Assembly: GCF_023015625.1 (NCBI RefSeq)
Contig: NZ_JALKAH010000004.1
Location: 372,001 to 436,000, forward strand
Length of the DNA stretch: 64,000 nt
DNA from: Yoonia sp. F2084L
GTDB lineage: Bacteria; Pseudomonadota; Alphaproteobacteria; Rhodobacterales; Rhodobacteraceae
Reading direction: 5' to 3'
Positions 50,375-58,528 of this stretch are shown here, piece by piece (the stretch's first letter is position 1; every line of letters starts with the position of its first letter). Under the pieces are notes generated by a model. The model worked only from the letters and a program-made list of their open reading frames with translations, was not told the DNA's origin and made no database searches. Made by a program: the position numbers and the translations under genes.

Positions 50375-51877
50375 ATGTTTGAAAATCTATCTGAACGCCT
50401 ATCAGGTGTCTTTGACAAGCTGACCAAGCAAGGTGCGCTGACGGATGATGACGTCAAGACAGCGCTGCGCGAAGTGCGCGTGGCCTTGTTGGAGGCAGAC
50501 GTGTCGCTGCCCGTTGCCCGTGATTTCATCAAGGCGGTGCAGGAGAAAGCAACTGGCCAGGCCGTCACCAAGTCGATCACCCCCGGCCAACAAGTCGTCA
50601 AGATCGTCCATGATGAACTCAAGCACGTTCTGACCGGAGACGAAGACCCCGGCGCGCTGAAGATCGACAATCCACCAGCCCCGATCCTGATGGTCGGCCT
50701 GCAAGGCTCGGGTAAAACGACGACAACCGCCAAACTGGCCAAGCGCCTGAAAGAAAAAGAAGGTAAGCGGGTGCTGATGGCGTCACTCGACACCAACCGC
50801 CCGGCGGCGATGGAACAGCTGGCGATCTTGGGTGGGCAGATCGGTGTCGATACGCTGCCCATCGTAAAGGGCGAAGACCCGGTTGCGATTGCCAAACGCG
50901 CCAAGACCCAAGCCAGCCTTGGCGGCTATGACGTCTATATGCTGGACACTGCCGGACGCTTGCATATCGATCAGGAACTGATCGCACAGGCCGCCGCCGT
51001 CCGCGATGTGGCGAACCCGCGCGAAACATTGCTGGTCGTTGACGGTCTGACGGGCCAGGACGCAGTGAACGTCGCACAGGAATTTGACGACAAGATCGGC
51101 GTGACCGGCGTGGTTCTGACGCGCATGGACGGCGACGGGCGCGGCGGTGCGGCGCTGTCGATGCGGGCCATCACCGGCAAGCCGATCCGCTTTGTCGGCC
51201 TTGGCGAAAAGATGGACGCGATTGAGACGTTCGAGCCAGACAGGATCGCAGGCCGCATCCTTGGCATGGGCGATATCGTCGCCCTCGTCGAAAAGGCGCA
51301 GGAAACCATCGAGGCCGAACAGGCCGAACGCATGATGAAGCGCTTCCAGAAGGGTCGCTTCAACATGAACGACCTCAAGATGCAGCTTGAGCAGATGATG
51401 AAAATGGGCGGCATGGAAGGCATGATGGGCATGATGCCCGGTGCCGCCAAAATGGGAAAACAGATGGCCGCGGCGGGGATGGACGACAGTATCCTGAAAC
51501 GCCAGATCGCGCTGATCAATTCGATGACCAAGAAGGAACGCGCCAACCCCGATTTGCTGGCCGCCTCCCGCAAAAAACGGATCGCCAAGGGCGCGGGGCT
51601 GGAAGTGTCCGAGCTGAACAAACTGGTCAAACAGCACCGGCAAATGGCCGATATGATGAAAAAGATGGGCAAAGGCGGGATGCTGAAACAAGCCATGAAA
51701 GGGATGTTCGGCAAAGGCGGCGGCATGCCCGAAGGCGGGATGCCCGACATGAACGACCCCAAAGCGATGGCGGAAGCCGCCAAAGCGCTGCAAGGCAAAA
51801 TGCCCGGCGGTTTGCCGGGTCTGGGCGGCGGGGCACAACTCCCCCCCGGCCTCTCTGGTTTCGGGAAAAAGAAATGA
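50375..51877 (+). CDS. ffh: Signal recognition particle protein Ffh (SRP54)
   Basis: 500 aa. N domain (LSERLSGVFDKLTKQGALTD), GTPase with G1 GLQGSGKTTTTAKLA, G3 DTAGRLHID, G4-like TRMDGDGRGG, and a Met-rich M domain (residues about 330-460, MMKMGGMEGMMGMMPG) that binds 4.5S RNA and signal peptides. Start MFENLSERL with GAGGG 9 bases upstream. The C-terminus is unusually Gly/Met/Pro rich. Head of the ffh-to-trmD block; repeat copy 2 follows its stop. Confidence 0.97.
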   Translation: MFENLSERLSGVFDKLTKQGALTDDDVKTALREVRVALLEADVSLPVARDFIKAVQEKATGQAVTKSITPGQQVVKIVHDELKHVLTGDEDPGALKIDNPPAPILMVGLQGSGKTTTTAKLAKRLKEKEGKRVLMASLDTNRPAAMEQLAILGGQIGVDTLPIVKGEDPVAIAKRAKTQASLGGYDVYMLDTAGRLHIDQELIAQAAAVRDVANPRETLLVVDGLTGQDAVNVAQEFDDKIGVTGVVLTRMDGDGRGGAALSMRAITGKPIRFVGLGEKMDAIETFEPDRIAGRILGMGDIVALVEKAQETIEAEQAERMMKRFQKGRFNMNDLKMQLEQMMKMGGMEGMMGMMPGAAKMGKQMAAAGMDDSILKRQIALINSMTKKERANPDLLAASRKKRIAKGAGLEVSELNKLVKQHRQMADMMKKMGKGGMLKQAMKGMFGKGGGMPEGGMPDMNDPKAMAEAAKALQGKMPGGLPGLGGGAQLPPGLSGFGKKK

Positions 51878-51890
51878 CCCAACCCCCCGC

Positions 51891-51927
51891 TCTTTCTTCG
51901 TCCAATCAAACTTCCGCCGGAGGCATC
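51891..51927. repeat. 37-bp dispersed repeat, copy 2
   Basis: Identical over 37 bases to 33743-33779; begins 13 bases after the ffh stop, in the same orientation relative to the gene that ends there. Confidence 0.85.
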
Positions 51928-51963
51928 CTGTCTTTGGCCAAACACGCTGTCGTCTGAGGCAAA

Positions 51964-52512
51964 ATGACCCCAGCCCCCACCCTCACAACAGCACGGCTTA
52001 TCCTGCGCGGCCCGCAAAAGCGGGACCTTGCGGCTTTCACCGCTTGGGTTACCGGCTCTGCGCGGATGGAGGCCGTGGGCGGACCTGATACCGAAGGCCA
52101 CGCATGGCGCGGCTTTATCGCGGGGATCGGGCACTGGCATTGGCATGGCTATGGGTTCTTTACGGTGACCGAGCGGAAAACGGGTGTAGCGACAGGGCGG
52201 GTTGGCATCATCAACCATATCGAGTGGCCGCAGCCTGAAATGGCATGGCATATGTTTGATGGGTTTGAAGGCAAATCCTACGCATTTGAAGCCGCATGCG
52301 CGGTGCGCGAATGGGCGGGCCGGACTTTGGGATTACAACCGCTTGTGTCGCTGATCTCGCCCAACAACACGCGTTCGCTGGCATTGGCGACCCGGCTGGG
52401 TGCGACGGAAGAAAGCCGCGATGTGGTAGACGGCGAAAGCGTCATCGTATTCCGCCACTTGGCGTACAACGACAGCCGGGCCATAGCCCAAGCCGCCGAG
52501 GCTATCGCATGA
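51964..52512 (+). CDS. GNAT family N-acetyltransferase (RimJ-like), first of the tandem set
   Basis: 182 aa. Acetyltransf_3 type: LTTARLILRGPQKRDLAAFT at the N-terminus, YGFFTVTERKTGVATGRVGI, and LQPLVSLISPNNTRSLALAT (acetyl-CoA region). The N-terminal TLTTARLILR is the hallmark of this subfamily. GAGG upstream of the ATG. Its stop overlaps the start of a second, related gene by 4 bases. Confidence 0.9.
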   Translation: MTPAPTLTTARLILRGPQKRDLAAFTAWVTGSARMEAVGGPDTEGHAWRGFIAGIGHWHWHGYGFFTVTERKTGVATGRVGIINHIEWPQPEMAWHMFDGFEGKSYAFEAACAVREWAGRTLGLQPLVSLISPNNTRSLALATRLGATEESRDVVDGESVIVFRHLAYNDSRAIAQAAEAIA

Positions 52513-53021
52513 TCCCGACGCTACACACAGATCGGCTGTCGCTGCGCGCGCCACGCTGGGATGACTTCGATGCCTATGCCGCCTTCCGTGCCTCACCGCG
52601 CACGGCAACGGTAGGTGGTCCTTTCTCACGATCCGAGGCTTTCACACAACTCTGTGCAATTCTTGGCCATTGGTCACTGCGTGGCTATGGCCGCTGGATG
52701 GTGGCGGAGCGCGCGACGGATGCGCCGGTTGGCATCGTGGGTCTTTACTATCCAGAAGGCTGGCCTGAACCCGAACTTGCATGGTCTGTCTTTGATACCG
52801 CCGAAGGGTGCGGATACGCGCATGAAGCAGCGATAGCCAGCCGTACATATGCATATGATACGTTGGGTTGGTCCAGTTTGATCAGCGCCGTAGACCCAGC
52901 CAATACGCGCTCGGTTGCTTTGGCCAAGCGGTTGAACTGCGCACAAGAAGCCCCGTTTGAACACGAGGTCTATGGTTCCCTTCATATCTGGCGACACCCC
53001 GCACCGGAGTTAACCGCATGA
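52509..53021 (+). CDS. GNAT family N-acetyltransferase, second of the tandem set
   Basis: 170 aa. IPTLHTDRLSLRAPRWDDFD, YGRWMVAERATDAPVGIVGL, SLISAVDPANTRSVALAKRL match the first copy in layout, so the pair arose by tandem duplication. Targets are unknown; RimJ-type enzymes acetylate N-termini or small molecules. It overlaps the first gene by 4 bases, and its own stop overlaps the start of a vestigial third copy. Confidence 0.9.
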   Translation: MIPTLHTDRLSLRAPRWDDFDAYAAFRASPRTATVGGPFSRSEAFTQLCAILGHWSLRGYGRWMVAERATDAPVGIVGLYYPEGWPEPELAWSVFDTAEGCGYAHEAAIASRTYAYDTLGWSSLISAVDPANTRSVALAKRLNCAQEAPFEHEVYGSLHIWRHPAPELTA

Positions 53022-53098
53022 CTCCGACGCTGCAAACCGAATGCCTGACCCGGTGCACACACAAGCGCTGCAATTTCGCACAAGGACCCGTCCAATGA
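53018..53098 (+). pseudogene. Remnant of a third tandem GNAT gene (N-terminus only)
   Basis: An ATG overlapping the previous stop (ATGA) opens a 26-codon frame starting MTPTLQTECLT. This mirrors the N-terminus of the preceding gene (MIPTLHTDRLS) and the family start PTLxTxRLxLR, but the next residues (RCTHKRCNF) no longer match. The frame ends in TGA overlapping the chorismate mutase ATG. The simplest reading is that a third copy was removed by deletion, leaving its first dozen codons and keeping translational coupling. Confidence 0.6.
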
Positions 53099-53391
53099 CC
53101 AACACCGCAACCCGTGCCGCCGAGATCCTGAAAGGGCATCGCGAAAGCATTGACCGGCTTGATGCCATTCTTGTCTATACGCTGGGCGAGCGGTTCAAAC
53201 ATACGCAAGCCGTGGGCCGCCTTAAGGCGGAACATGACCTGCCCCCATCCGACCCCGCGCGTGAAGCGACCCAGATCGCGCGGCTCACCGACCTTGCAAA
53301 CCGGGCCGATCTGGACCCCGAATTTGCTAAGAAATTCCTCAATTTCATTATTGAGGAAGTCATCCAACACCACAAACAACACCAATCGTAA
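53095..53391 (+). CDS. Chorismate mutase (AroQ fold)
   Basis: 98 aa all-helical monofunctional chorismate mutase: GHRESIDRLDAILVYTLGER, VGRLKAEHDLPPSDPAREA, FAKKFLNFIIEEVIQHH. The IDRLD Arg, the Lys in GRLKAEH and the C-terminal helix form the AroQ active site. It converts chorismate to prephenate for Phe and Tyr. AAGGA lies 8 bases before the ATG. The stop codon lies in a 26-bp palindrome. Confidence 0.93.
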   Translation: MTNTATRAAEILKGHRESIDRLDAILVYTLGERFKHTQAVGRLKAEHDLPPSDPAREATQIARLTDLANRADLDPEFAKKFLNFIIEEVIQHHKQHQS

Positions 53392-53413
53392 GGTGGATCA
53401 TGATCCACCTTAC
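53388..53413. repeat. 26-bp perfect palindrome at the chorismate mutase stop
   Basis: Arms GTAAGGTGGATCA and its exact complement. The TAA at positions 2-4 of the element is the chorismate mutase stop. Identical to the core of 46839-46868. It lies between chorismate mutase and rpsP and may end or slow the upstream transcript. Confidence 0.85.
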
Positions 53414-53440
53414 AAGCATCATCTTTAAGGAGACTATCTG

Positions 53441-53863
53441 ATGGCTATGAAAATCCGTTTGGCCCGTGGCGGCTCAAAGAAACGTCCATTTTATGCAATT
53501 GTTGCTGCTGACAGCCGCATGCCGCGCGATGGCCGCTTCATTGAAAAGCTGGGCACATATAACCCCATGCTGCCCAAAGACAGCGAAGAGCGCGTCAAAA
53601 TGAACATCGAGCGCGTCAAGTATTGGTTGGGCGAAGGCGCACAGCCGACTGACCGCGTATCGCGCATGCTGGAAGCCGCAGGCGAGCTGCCCAAGAAAGA
53701 CCGCAGCAACCCCAAGAAGGGTACTCCGGGCAAGGCTGCTCAGGCACGTGCAGAAGAAAAAGCCGCGAAAGTGGCTGCTGCTGAGGAAGCTGCAAACGCA
53801 CCTGTTGAGGAAGCACCTGCAGAAGAAGCACCTGCGGAAGAAGAAGCCGCAGCGACAGAGTAA
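53441..53863 (+). CDS. rpsP: 30S ribosomal protein S16
   Basis: 140 aa. The core is [20 protein letters not shown] and [20 protein letters not shown]. The normal S16 length is near 80-85 residues; here a 45-residue low-complexity Ala/Glu/Pro tail follows, as in other Rhodobacteraceae. AAGGAG 8 bases before the ATG. A strong hairpin follows. Confidence 0.97.
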   Translation: MAMKIRLARGGSKKRPFYAIVAADSRMPRDGRFIEKLGTYNPMLPKDSEERVKMNIERVKYWLGEGAQPTDRVSRMLEAAGELPKKDRSNPKKGTPGKAAQARAEEKAAKVAAAEEAANAPVEEAPAEEAPAEEEAAATE

Positions 53864-53874
53864 ACCTCTGACAG

Positions 53875-53900
53875 GTTGCCCCGGCACACGCCGGGGCAAC
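53875..53900 (+). terminator. Perfect hairpin between rpsP and the small membrane gene
   Basis: 11-bp perfect arms GTTGCCCCGGC / GCCGGGGCAAC with an ACAC loop, 12 bases after the rpsP stop. No T-run (C-rich follows), so it probably reduces rather than stops read-through and would set rpsP above rimM/trmD. Confidence 0.6.
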
Positions 53901-53928
53901 ACCCCCCTTCCCCTTTGGGACCAGCCCA

Positions 53929-54075
53929 ATGTTCCGCTTGTTGCGCACGATCATTTTGGTGATGTTTGCTTTTGTGGCCGGCATGCTGTTTGAACGTGAG
54001 GGCCAACAAGGCGTTTGCGAAAGCGGCGGCGGGCTATGGATCGAAAATATCTGTGTCGGACCGGAGTTTAAGTGA
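53929..54075 (+). CDS. 48-residue membrane protein upstream of rimM
   Basis: The protein starts MFRLLRTIILVMFAFVAGML and ends GLWIENICVGPEFK. One membrane helix, two Cys in the short outside tail (GVCESGG, ENICVG). Its TGA overlaps the rimM ATG by one base (TGATG), so it is translated and coupled. I do not recognise it. Small coupled membrane proteins of this kind occur in Rhodobacteraceae rpsP-rimM regions as hypotheticals. Confidence 0.75.
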   Translation: MFRLLRTIILVMFAFVAGMLFEREGQQGVCESGGGLWIENICVGPEFK

Positions 54076-54590
54076 TGAGCGATCGTGTGATTGTTGGTGC
54101 CATTGGCGGCGCATTTGGTGTTCAGGGCGAAGTGCGCCTGAAGTCCTATTGTGCTGATCCACAAGCAATTTCCAGCTATACCCCGCTTTATGTCGAAGAT
54201 GGCCGTTCCTTTGCCCAAATTGTTCTTACGGGCCAGCTCAAAAACGGATTCACCGCACGGATTGATGGCGTTGTCACCAAAGAAGACGCTGATGCGCTGC
54301 GCAATGTGAACCTCTATGCCGAACGGTCGCTAATGCCGTCTTTGCCCGATGATGAGTATTACTACGCTGACCTGATGGGTCTGACCGTTGTTGATACGGG
54401 TGGCGTGACGTTGGGTACGGTCAAGAACGTGATGGATCACGGCGCGGGCGATCTGCTTGAGGTCACAGTACCGGGTCAGGCCGAGACGATCCTGCTGCCG
54501 TTTACCCAAGCCGCAGTGCCAACTGTTGATCTGACCGCAAAACGTATCGTGGCCGACCCGCCTGACGGGCTGTTTCCTTCCGATGACTAA
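54075..54590 (+). CDS. rimM: 16S rRNA processing protein RimM
   Basis: 171 aa. N-terminal RimM domain (VIVGAIGGAFGVQGEVRLKS) and a PRC-barrel C-terminus (YYADLMGLTVVDTGGVTLG, LLEVTVPGQAETILLPFTQA). It binds S19 and helps mature the 30S head. Start ATG 54075 coupled to the upstream small gene. Overlaps trmD by 8 bases. Confidence 0.95.
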   Translation: MSDRVIVGAIGGAFGVQGEVRLKSYCADPQAISSYTPLYVEDGRSFAQIVLTGQLKNGFTARIDGVVTKEDADALRNVNLYAERSLMPSLPDDEYYYADLMGLTVVDTGGVTLGTVKNVMDHGAGDLLEVTVPGQAETILLPFTQAAVPTVDLTAKRIVADPPDGLFPSDD

Positions 54591-55374
54591 GAAGACGCCA
54601 AAATCAGCGGGGCGCATTGCAGTACGCCCAACGCTGAAACCGCGCGAATTGATGTCAGATACACCTGATATTGCAGGTTCTTGGACCGCGCAGATCATCA
54701 CCCTGTTTCCGCAGGCCTTTCCCGGCGTGCTGGGGGAAAGCCTGACCGGCAAGGCCTTGCAGGACGGCCTGTGGCAGCTGCGCACCTATGACCTGCGCGA
54801 CTATGGCATCGGCAAGCATCGCAATGTCGATGATACACCCGCAGGTGGCGGGGCCGGCATGGTGCTGCGCGCCGACGTGCTGGAGAAAGCCATCATTGAT
54901 GCGCGCCGTGGCACCAAAGGGACGGCACCACTGATCTATCTTTCGCCGCGCGGTCGCCCCTTTGATCAGGCCATGGCCCGCGATTGGGCGCGCATGGACG
55001 GGGTCACGATGCTTTGTGGCCGCTTTGAGGGTGTGGACGAACGCGTGCTACACCACTTTGGCATTCAGGAAGTCAGCCTTGGCGATTTTGTGATGACAGG
55101 CGGTGAGATTGCCGCGCAAGCGATGATTGATGCGACCGTGCGCCTGTTGCCTGGTGTGTTGGGCAATGCGGAAAGTGCGATTGAGGAAAGCTTCTCGACC
55201 GGGCTGTTGGAGCATCCGCAGTTTACCAAGCCAGCCGAATGGCAGGGCTTGCCGATCCCCGAGGTGCTTTTGTCTGGCAATCATGCAAAGATTGCCGAAT
55301 GGCGCCGCGAAATGGCGGAGAAGATCACGCAGGAGCGTCGGCCCGATTTGTGGGGTAAGCACCAAAAGAGATAG
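54583..55374 (+). CDS. trmD: tRNA (guanine-37-N1)-methyltransferase
   Basis: 263 aa. A 30-residue N-terminal extension (MTKKTPKSAGRIAVRP) precedes the SPOUT core: AQIITLFPQAFPGVLGESLT, VDDTPAGGGAGMVLRADVLE, IYLSPRGRPFDQAMARDWAR, EVSLGDFVMTGGEIAAQAMI. The trefoil-knot SAM site is complete. The extension is common in Rhodobacteraceae. Its stop lies just before a GC hairpin and inverted repeat copy 3. Confidence 0.96.
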   Translation: MTKKTPKSAGRIAVRPTLKPRELMSDTPDIAGSWTAQIITLFPQAFPGVLGESLTGKALQDGLWQLRTYDLRDYGIGKHRNVDDTPAGGGAGMVLRADVLEKAIIDARRGTKGTAPLIYLSPRGRPFDQAMARDWARMDGVTMLCGRFEGVDERVLHHFGIQEVSLGDFVMTGGEIAAQAMIDATVRLLPGVLGNAESAIEESFSTGLLEHPQFTKPAEWQGLPIPEVLLSGNHAKIAEWRREMAEKITQERRPDLWGKHQKR

Positions 55375-55404
55375 GGGCGCTGCCCCTCCGCTTCGCCTCA
55401 CCCC
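55374..55404. repeat. GC-hairpin element after trmD
   Basis: GGGGC (55374-55378, starting on the last base of the trmD stop) and GCCCC (55382-55386), then CTCCGCTTCGCCTCACCCC. It matches the layout of the glcD-glcE element and abuts repeat copy 3. Confidence 0.5.
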
Positions 55405-55428
55405 GAAGTTTGATTGGACGAAGAAAGA
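55405..55428. repeat. Dispersed repeat, copy 3 (inverted, partial)
   Basis: 24 bases, the exact reverse complement of the first 24 bases of copies 1 and 2. Read on the minus strand it starts 4 bases after the DUF1801 gene stop, so it holds the same position relative to a stop codon as the other copies. Confidence 0.85.
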
Positions 55429-55432
55429 CGGG

Positions 55433-55861
55433 TCAGGTCGGCGTGATCGGCCAGCGTTTTCCCAGATCATCAAGGCCCGCGCGAATGAGTTCTTCAAGCA
55501 CCTTCAGGTCCACATCGGCAAGCTTATTGATATAGAGGCAGGATTTGCCAATCTTGTGTTTACCCAACCGTTTCAGAATTGCTGCGAAATCCGCATAACC
55601 GGGCATGATGTAAACCGACAGGTTAGACTTGCGCGGGCTGAACCCGGTTGCCAGAAAGTCACCGCTGCGCCCGCTTTCATAGGTATAGTGGTACTGCCCA
55701 TAACCGATGATCGAAGGCCCCCACATCTGTGGCTGCCAGCCCGTGATGTCGCGGAACGTCTGGTCCAGCACCTTGGCATCAGCTGCGCGCGTGGGGTGTT
55801 CAACCGCCCCGATGAAGTCAGCGACGCTTTGCTGGGTCACTTGTGTTTTGTTCTCGGCCAT
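55433..55861 (-). CDS. DUF1801 domain protein
   Basis: 142 aa. QSVADFIGAVEHPTRAADAK, FRDITGWQPQMWGPSIIGYG, FSPRKSNLSVYIMPG and LGKHKIGKSCLYINKLADVD are clear DUF1801 (YdeI/YdhG-like) blocks. Function unknown; the fold may bind a small ligand. Start MAENKTQVTQ at 55861. The longer frame is out of the family alignment. Confidence 0.9.
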   Translation of the reverse strand: MAENKTQVTQQSVADFIGAVEHPTRAADAKVLDQTFRDITGWQPQMWGPSIIGYGQYHYTYESGRSGDFLATGFSPRKSNLSVYIMPGYADFAAILKRLGKHKIGKSCLYINKLADVDLKVLEELIRAGLDDLGKRWPITPT

Positions 55862-55907
55862 AGCGCATAATAGCCGGTTTTGTCGCGCCGGCCAACTTGC
55901 TGCTGCC

Positions 55908-56738
55908 CTATGGGTTATCACCTGAAGACAGGAAGCCCGCGACCAGAGCATCAAACTTTCTCTGATAATCTGTCAGCCGCTTTTCATCTTTCTTGAGGTT
56001 CAGGAATGGTTTGCGCCGTCCGGTGACCATAACCTCATTGCTTCGCGAGATTGAGCCGGTGCTTTGATAGGCAACAAGGTCTTTGCAGCGCAGATCAGGG
56101 CATTTTGCGCGCAGGTAAGCGTAGTCTTCGGTCGGAAAGGTGTTTGGCAGGCTTAGATCGGTAAGAGCCGCGCAGTGGGCCAAGGGACGCAAGCTGTCAT
56201 CACCCAGCTTAATCGCCGTCAGTCGTAATTCGCGCAAATGGCGCAGATGTGTCAGCGGCTCTAACGTGTTGATCAGCTGCGTCGTATTCATTCCGCCCGA
56301 AATTGCCAACGCCCGCAGTTTTTTGATCTGCGCAAGCGGTGTGATGTCATTGGCATAACGCAGGTCATCCAGCACGAGACAGTCCAAACAAAGATCGGCA
56401 AGTGGCGAAAGATTGGACAGCTTTTGCACCCACCAAAGCCCAAGCCCGGTAAGCCCCTTCATTTGGCGGAGCGGTGCAAGCGTAGTCGTGCGCAGCCCGT
56501 TGAAGCCCAGAGCCGTCACATCAACATGCGCACACAGATGAGCCAGTTCGTTTTCGTTGACGGAATAGGCGAAGGCCCCGGACCCTTTGATCAGGTCGCT
56601 GATATCAAGAATCCGGTGCAACGTGCCATCGACGAACACATGCCCACCCTTGCCCTCTGGTACTGTTGCCTGGCCGCGCGCTGCGGTCAGAGCATCATTA
56701 AGACGCGCCTGCCGCGTGAACTGCGGTTCAACTGCCAT
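55908..56738 (-). CDS. Leucine-rich repeat-like protein
   Basis: 276 aa. Several irregular LRR units (LAHLCAHVDVTALGFNGLRT, LAPLRQMKGLTGLGLWWVQ, LSPLADLCLDCLVLDDL, ITPLAQIKKLRALAISGG, LEPLTHLRHLRELRLTAIKL). No signal peptide, so a cytosolic protein-binding scaffold. The first 11 bases overlap the end of nadE (start ATG 56738 or GTG 56741), so translation is coupled. No partner known. Confidence 0.8.
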   Translation of the reverse strand: MAVEPQFTRQARLNDALTAARGQATVPEGKGGHVFVDGTLHRILDISDLIKGSGAFAYSVNENELAHLCAHVDVTALGFNGLRTTTLAPLRQMKGLTGLGLWWVQKLSNLSPLADLCLDCLVLDDLRYANDITPLAQIKKLRALAISGGMNTTQLINTLEPLTHLRHLRELRLTAIKLGDDSLRPLAHCAALTDLSLPNTFPTEDYAYLRAKCPDLRCKDLVAYQSTGSISRSNEVMVTGRRKPFLNLKKDEKRLTDYQRKFDALVAGFLSSGDNP

Positions 56739-58389
56739 CACGCCAGCGGTTCACGATAGGATAGCGGCGGTCAAGCCAGAACGCCCGATCTGACAGGCGT
56801 GGGCCGGGCGCGGATTGGAACCGCTTGTATTCGCTGATGTAGATCAGATGTTCCACCCGTTTTACCGTATCACGGTCGTATCCAGCGGCGACGCAATCCG
56901 CGACCGACGCTTCTTGATCCACCAGCATCATCAGGATGCCGTCAAGCACGTCATATGGTGGCAGACTGTCATCGTCGCGCTGATCGGGTCGCAGTTCGGC
57001 CGAGGGCGGTTTGTCGATGATCGCCACCGGAACAACCTCACCTGCCGGGCCCATCATCCAGTCGCGGTGGTTGGCATTGCGCCAGCGCGCGGCATCGAAC
57101 ACGCGGGTTTTATACATATCTTTGATGGGGTTATAACCGCCAGACATGTCACCATAGATCGTGGCATAGCCAACCGCGACCTCGGATTTGTTGCCGGTGG
57201 TCAAAAGCATTTCACCAAACTTGTTGGACTGTGCCATCAGCAACAGGCCCCGCAGACGCGATTGGATGTTTTCCTCGGTCAGGTCCTCGGCCAATCCGTC
57301 AAAAAGCGGAGCGAGTGCTTCGGTCACCGCAGCACGGGGTCCTGCGATGCTGATGGTGTCATACTTGCAGCCCAGCGCATCGGCAGCCGCTGCCGCATCA
57401 TCAAGCGAGCCCTGCGAGGTGTATTCCGATGGCAGCATCACACAGCGGACGTTTTCAGCGCCAAGCGCGTCCACCGCGATTGCGGCAACAATGGCACTGT
57501 CGATCCCACCAGACAGACCCAACAGCACCTTTTTGAACCCGGTTTTCGCCATGTAGTCGCGCAGCGCATGCACCATCACGCCGTAGTCTTGTTCCATCGC
57601 ATCAGGATGAGTCGCTTTTTCGCCATCTTTTGCGGTCCAGCCTTCGTCCGTCAGCTCAAAATCGACATGTGTGACGGCCGTTTCCAGTACCGGCATTTGC
57701 ACCGCCAGCTTGCCGCCACGGTTCAGCACGAATGAGCCGCCGTCAAACATCTGATCGTCCTGCGCACCCATCATGTTGATGTAGACAATCGGTACGTTGT
57801 TTTCGATGACCCGTGACACGATGGTATTCATGCGGATCGGAAACTTGTTGCGGAAATAAGGCGAGCCATTGGGCACGACCAGAATCTCGGCCCCGCTTTC
57901 GACCATCGCTTCGCAAACGTCCGGGTACCAGGCATCTTCACAGATCGGATGGCCGATGCGTGCGCCATTGTTGATCATATAGGGACCGGCGATCTCGGCG
58001 CTTTTGAACAGGCGGACTTCGTCAAAAACATTGAAATTGGGCAAAAAGTGTTTGCGGGCGGTGGCCGCAATCTCGCCTCCGCGCAGGGTGAAATAGGCAT
58101 TGTAAAGTCGCTCGTCCTCAACCACTGGCGCACCAATAGACAAGGCCGGACCGTCCGCGCAATCGTGGGCCAAATCCATCAGATGTCTCATGGCATCCGC
58201 AACAAAGGCGGGTTTGGCCACAAGGTCCTGGGTCTGGTAGCCGGTCAAAAACATCTCTGGTAGTGCCACCAGATCAGCGCCCGCTTCTTTGCCCTTGGCC
58301 CAGGCCGCACGGGCCTGATCAGCATTCCCTGCAAGGTTGCCCACAGTAGGGTTCAATTGCGCAATCGTGAGGCGAAATAATTTTGTCAT
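56728..58389 (-). CDS. nadE: Glutamine-dependent NAD+ synthetase
   Basis: 553 aa. N-terminal nitrilase-type glutaminase (Glu in LPEMFLTGYQ, Lys in KHFLPNFNVFDE, Cys in IGHPICEDAWYPD), then the synthetase with P-loop LLGLSGGIDSAIVAAIAVDA. It uses deamido-NAD, ATP and Gln for the last step of NAD synthesis. Start MTKLFRLTIA at 58389. Followed by the LRR-like gene with overlap. Confidence 0.96.
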   Translation of the reverse strand: MTKLFRLTIAQLNPTVGNLAGNADQARAAWAKGKEAGADLVALPEMFLTGYQTQDLVAKPAFVADAMRHLMDLAHDCADGPALSIGAPVVEDERLYNAYFTLRGGEIAATARKHFLPNFNVFDEVRLFKSAEIAGPYMINNGARIGHPICEDAWYPDVCEAMVESGAEILVVPNGSPYFRNKFPIRMNTIVSRVIENNVPIVYINMMGAQDDQMFDGGSFVLNRGGKLAVQMPVLETAVTHVDFELTDEGWTAKDGEKATHPDAMEQDYGVMVHALRDYMAKTGFKKVLLGLSGGIDSAIVAAIAVDALGAENVRCVMLPSEYTSQGSLDDAAAAADALGCKYDTISIAGPRAAVTEALAPLFDGLAEDLTEENIQSRLRGLLLMAQSNKFGEMLLTTGNKSEVAVGYATIYGDMSGGYNPIKDMYKTRVFDAARWRNANHRDWMMGPAGEVVPVAIIDKPPSAELRPDQRDDDSLPPYDVLDGILMMLVDQEASVADCVAAGYDRDTVKRVEHLIYISEYKRFQSAPGPRLSDRAFWLDRRYPIVNRWRDGS

Positions 58390-58528
58390 AGTTTTGTCCC
58401 AAAGCCTTGTCATGCATGTAGCAGAAAGAGGCGCAGGGGAAAGCTGTTTGCGACTGCGTGGTGTTAACCGTTGTCAGGTGACACCCCGTCCCATAAGCTG
58501 CGCCAACGTGATACAAACGGAGAAACCG

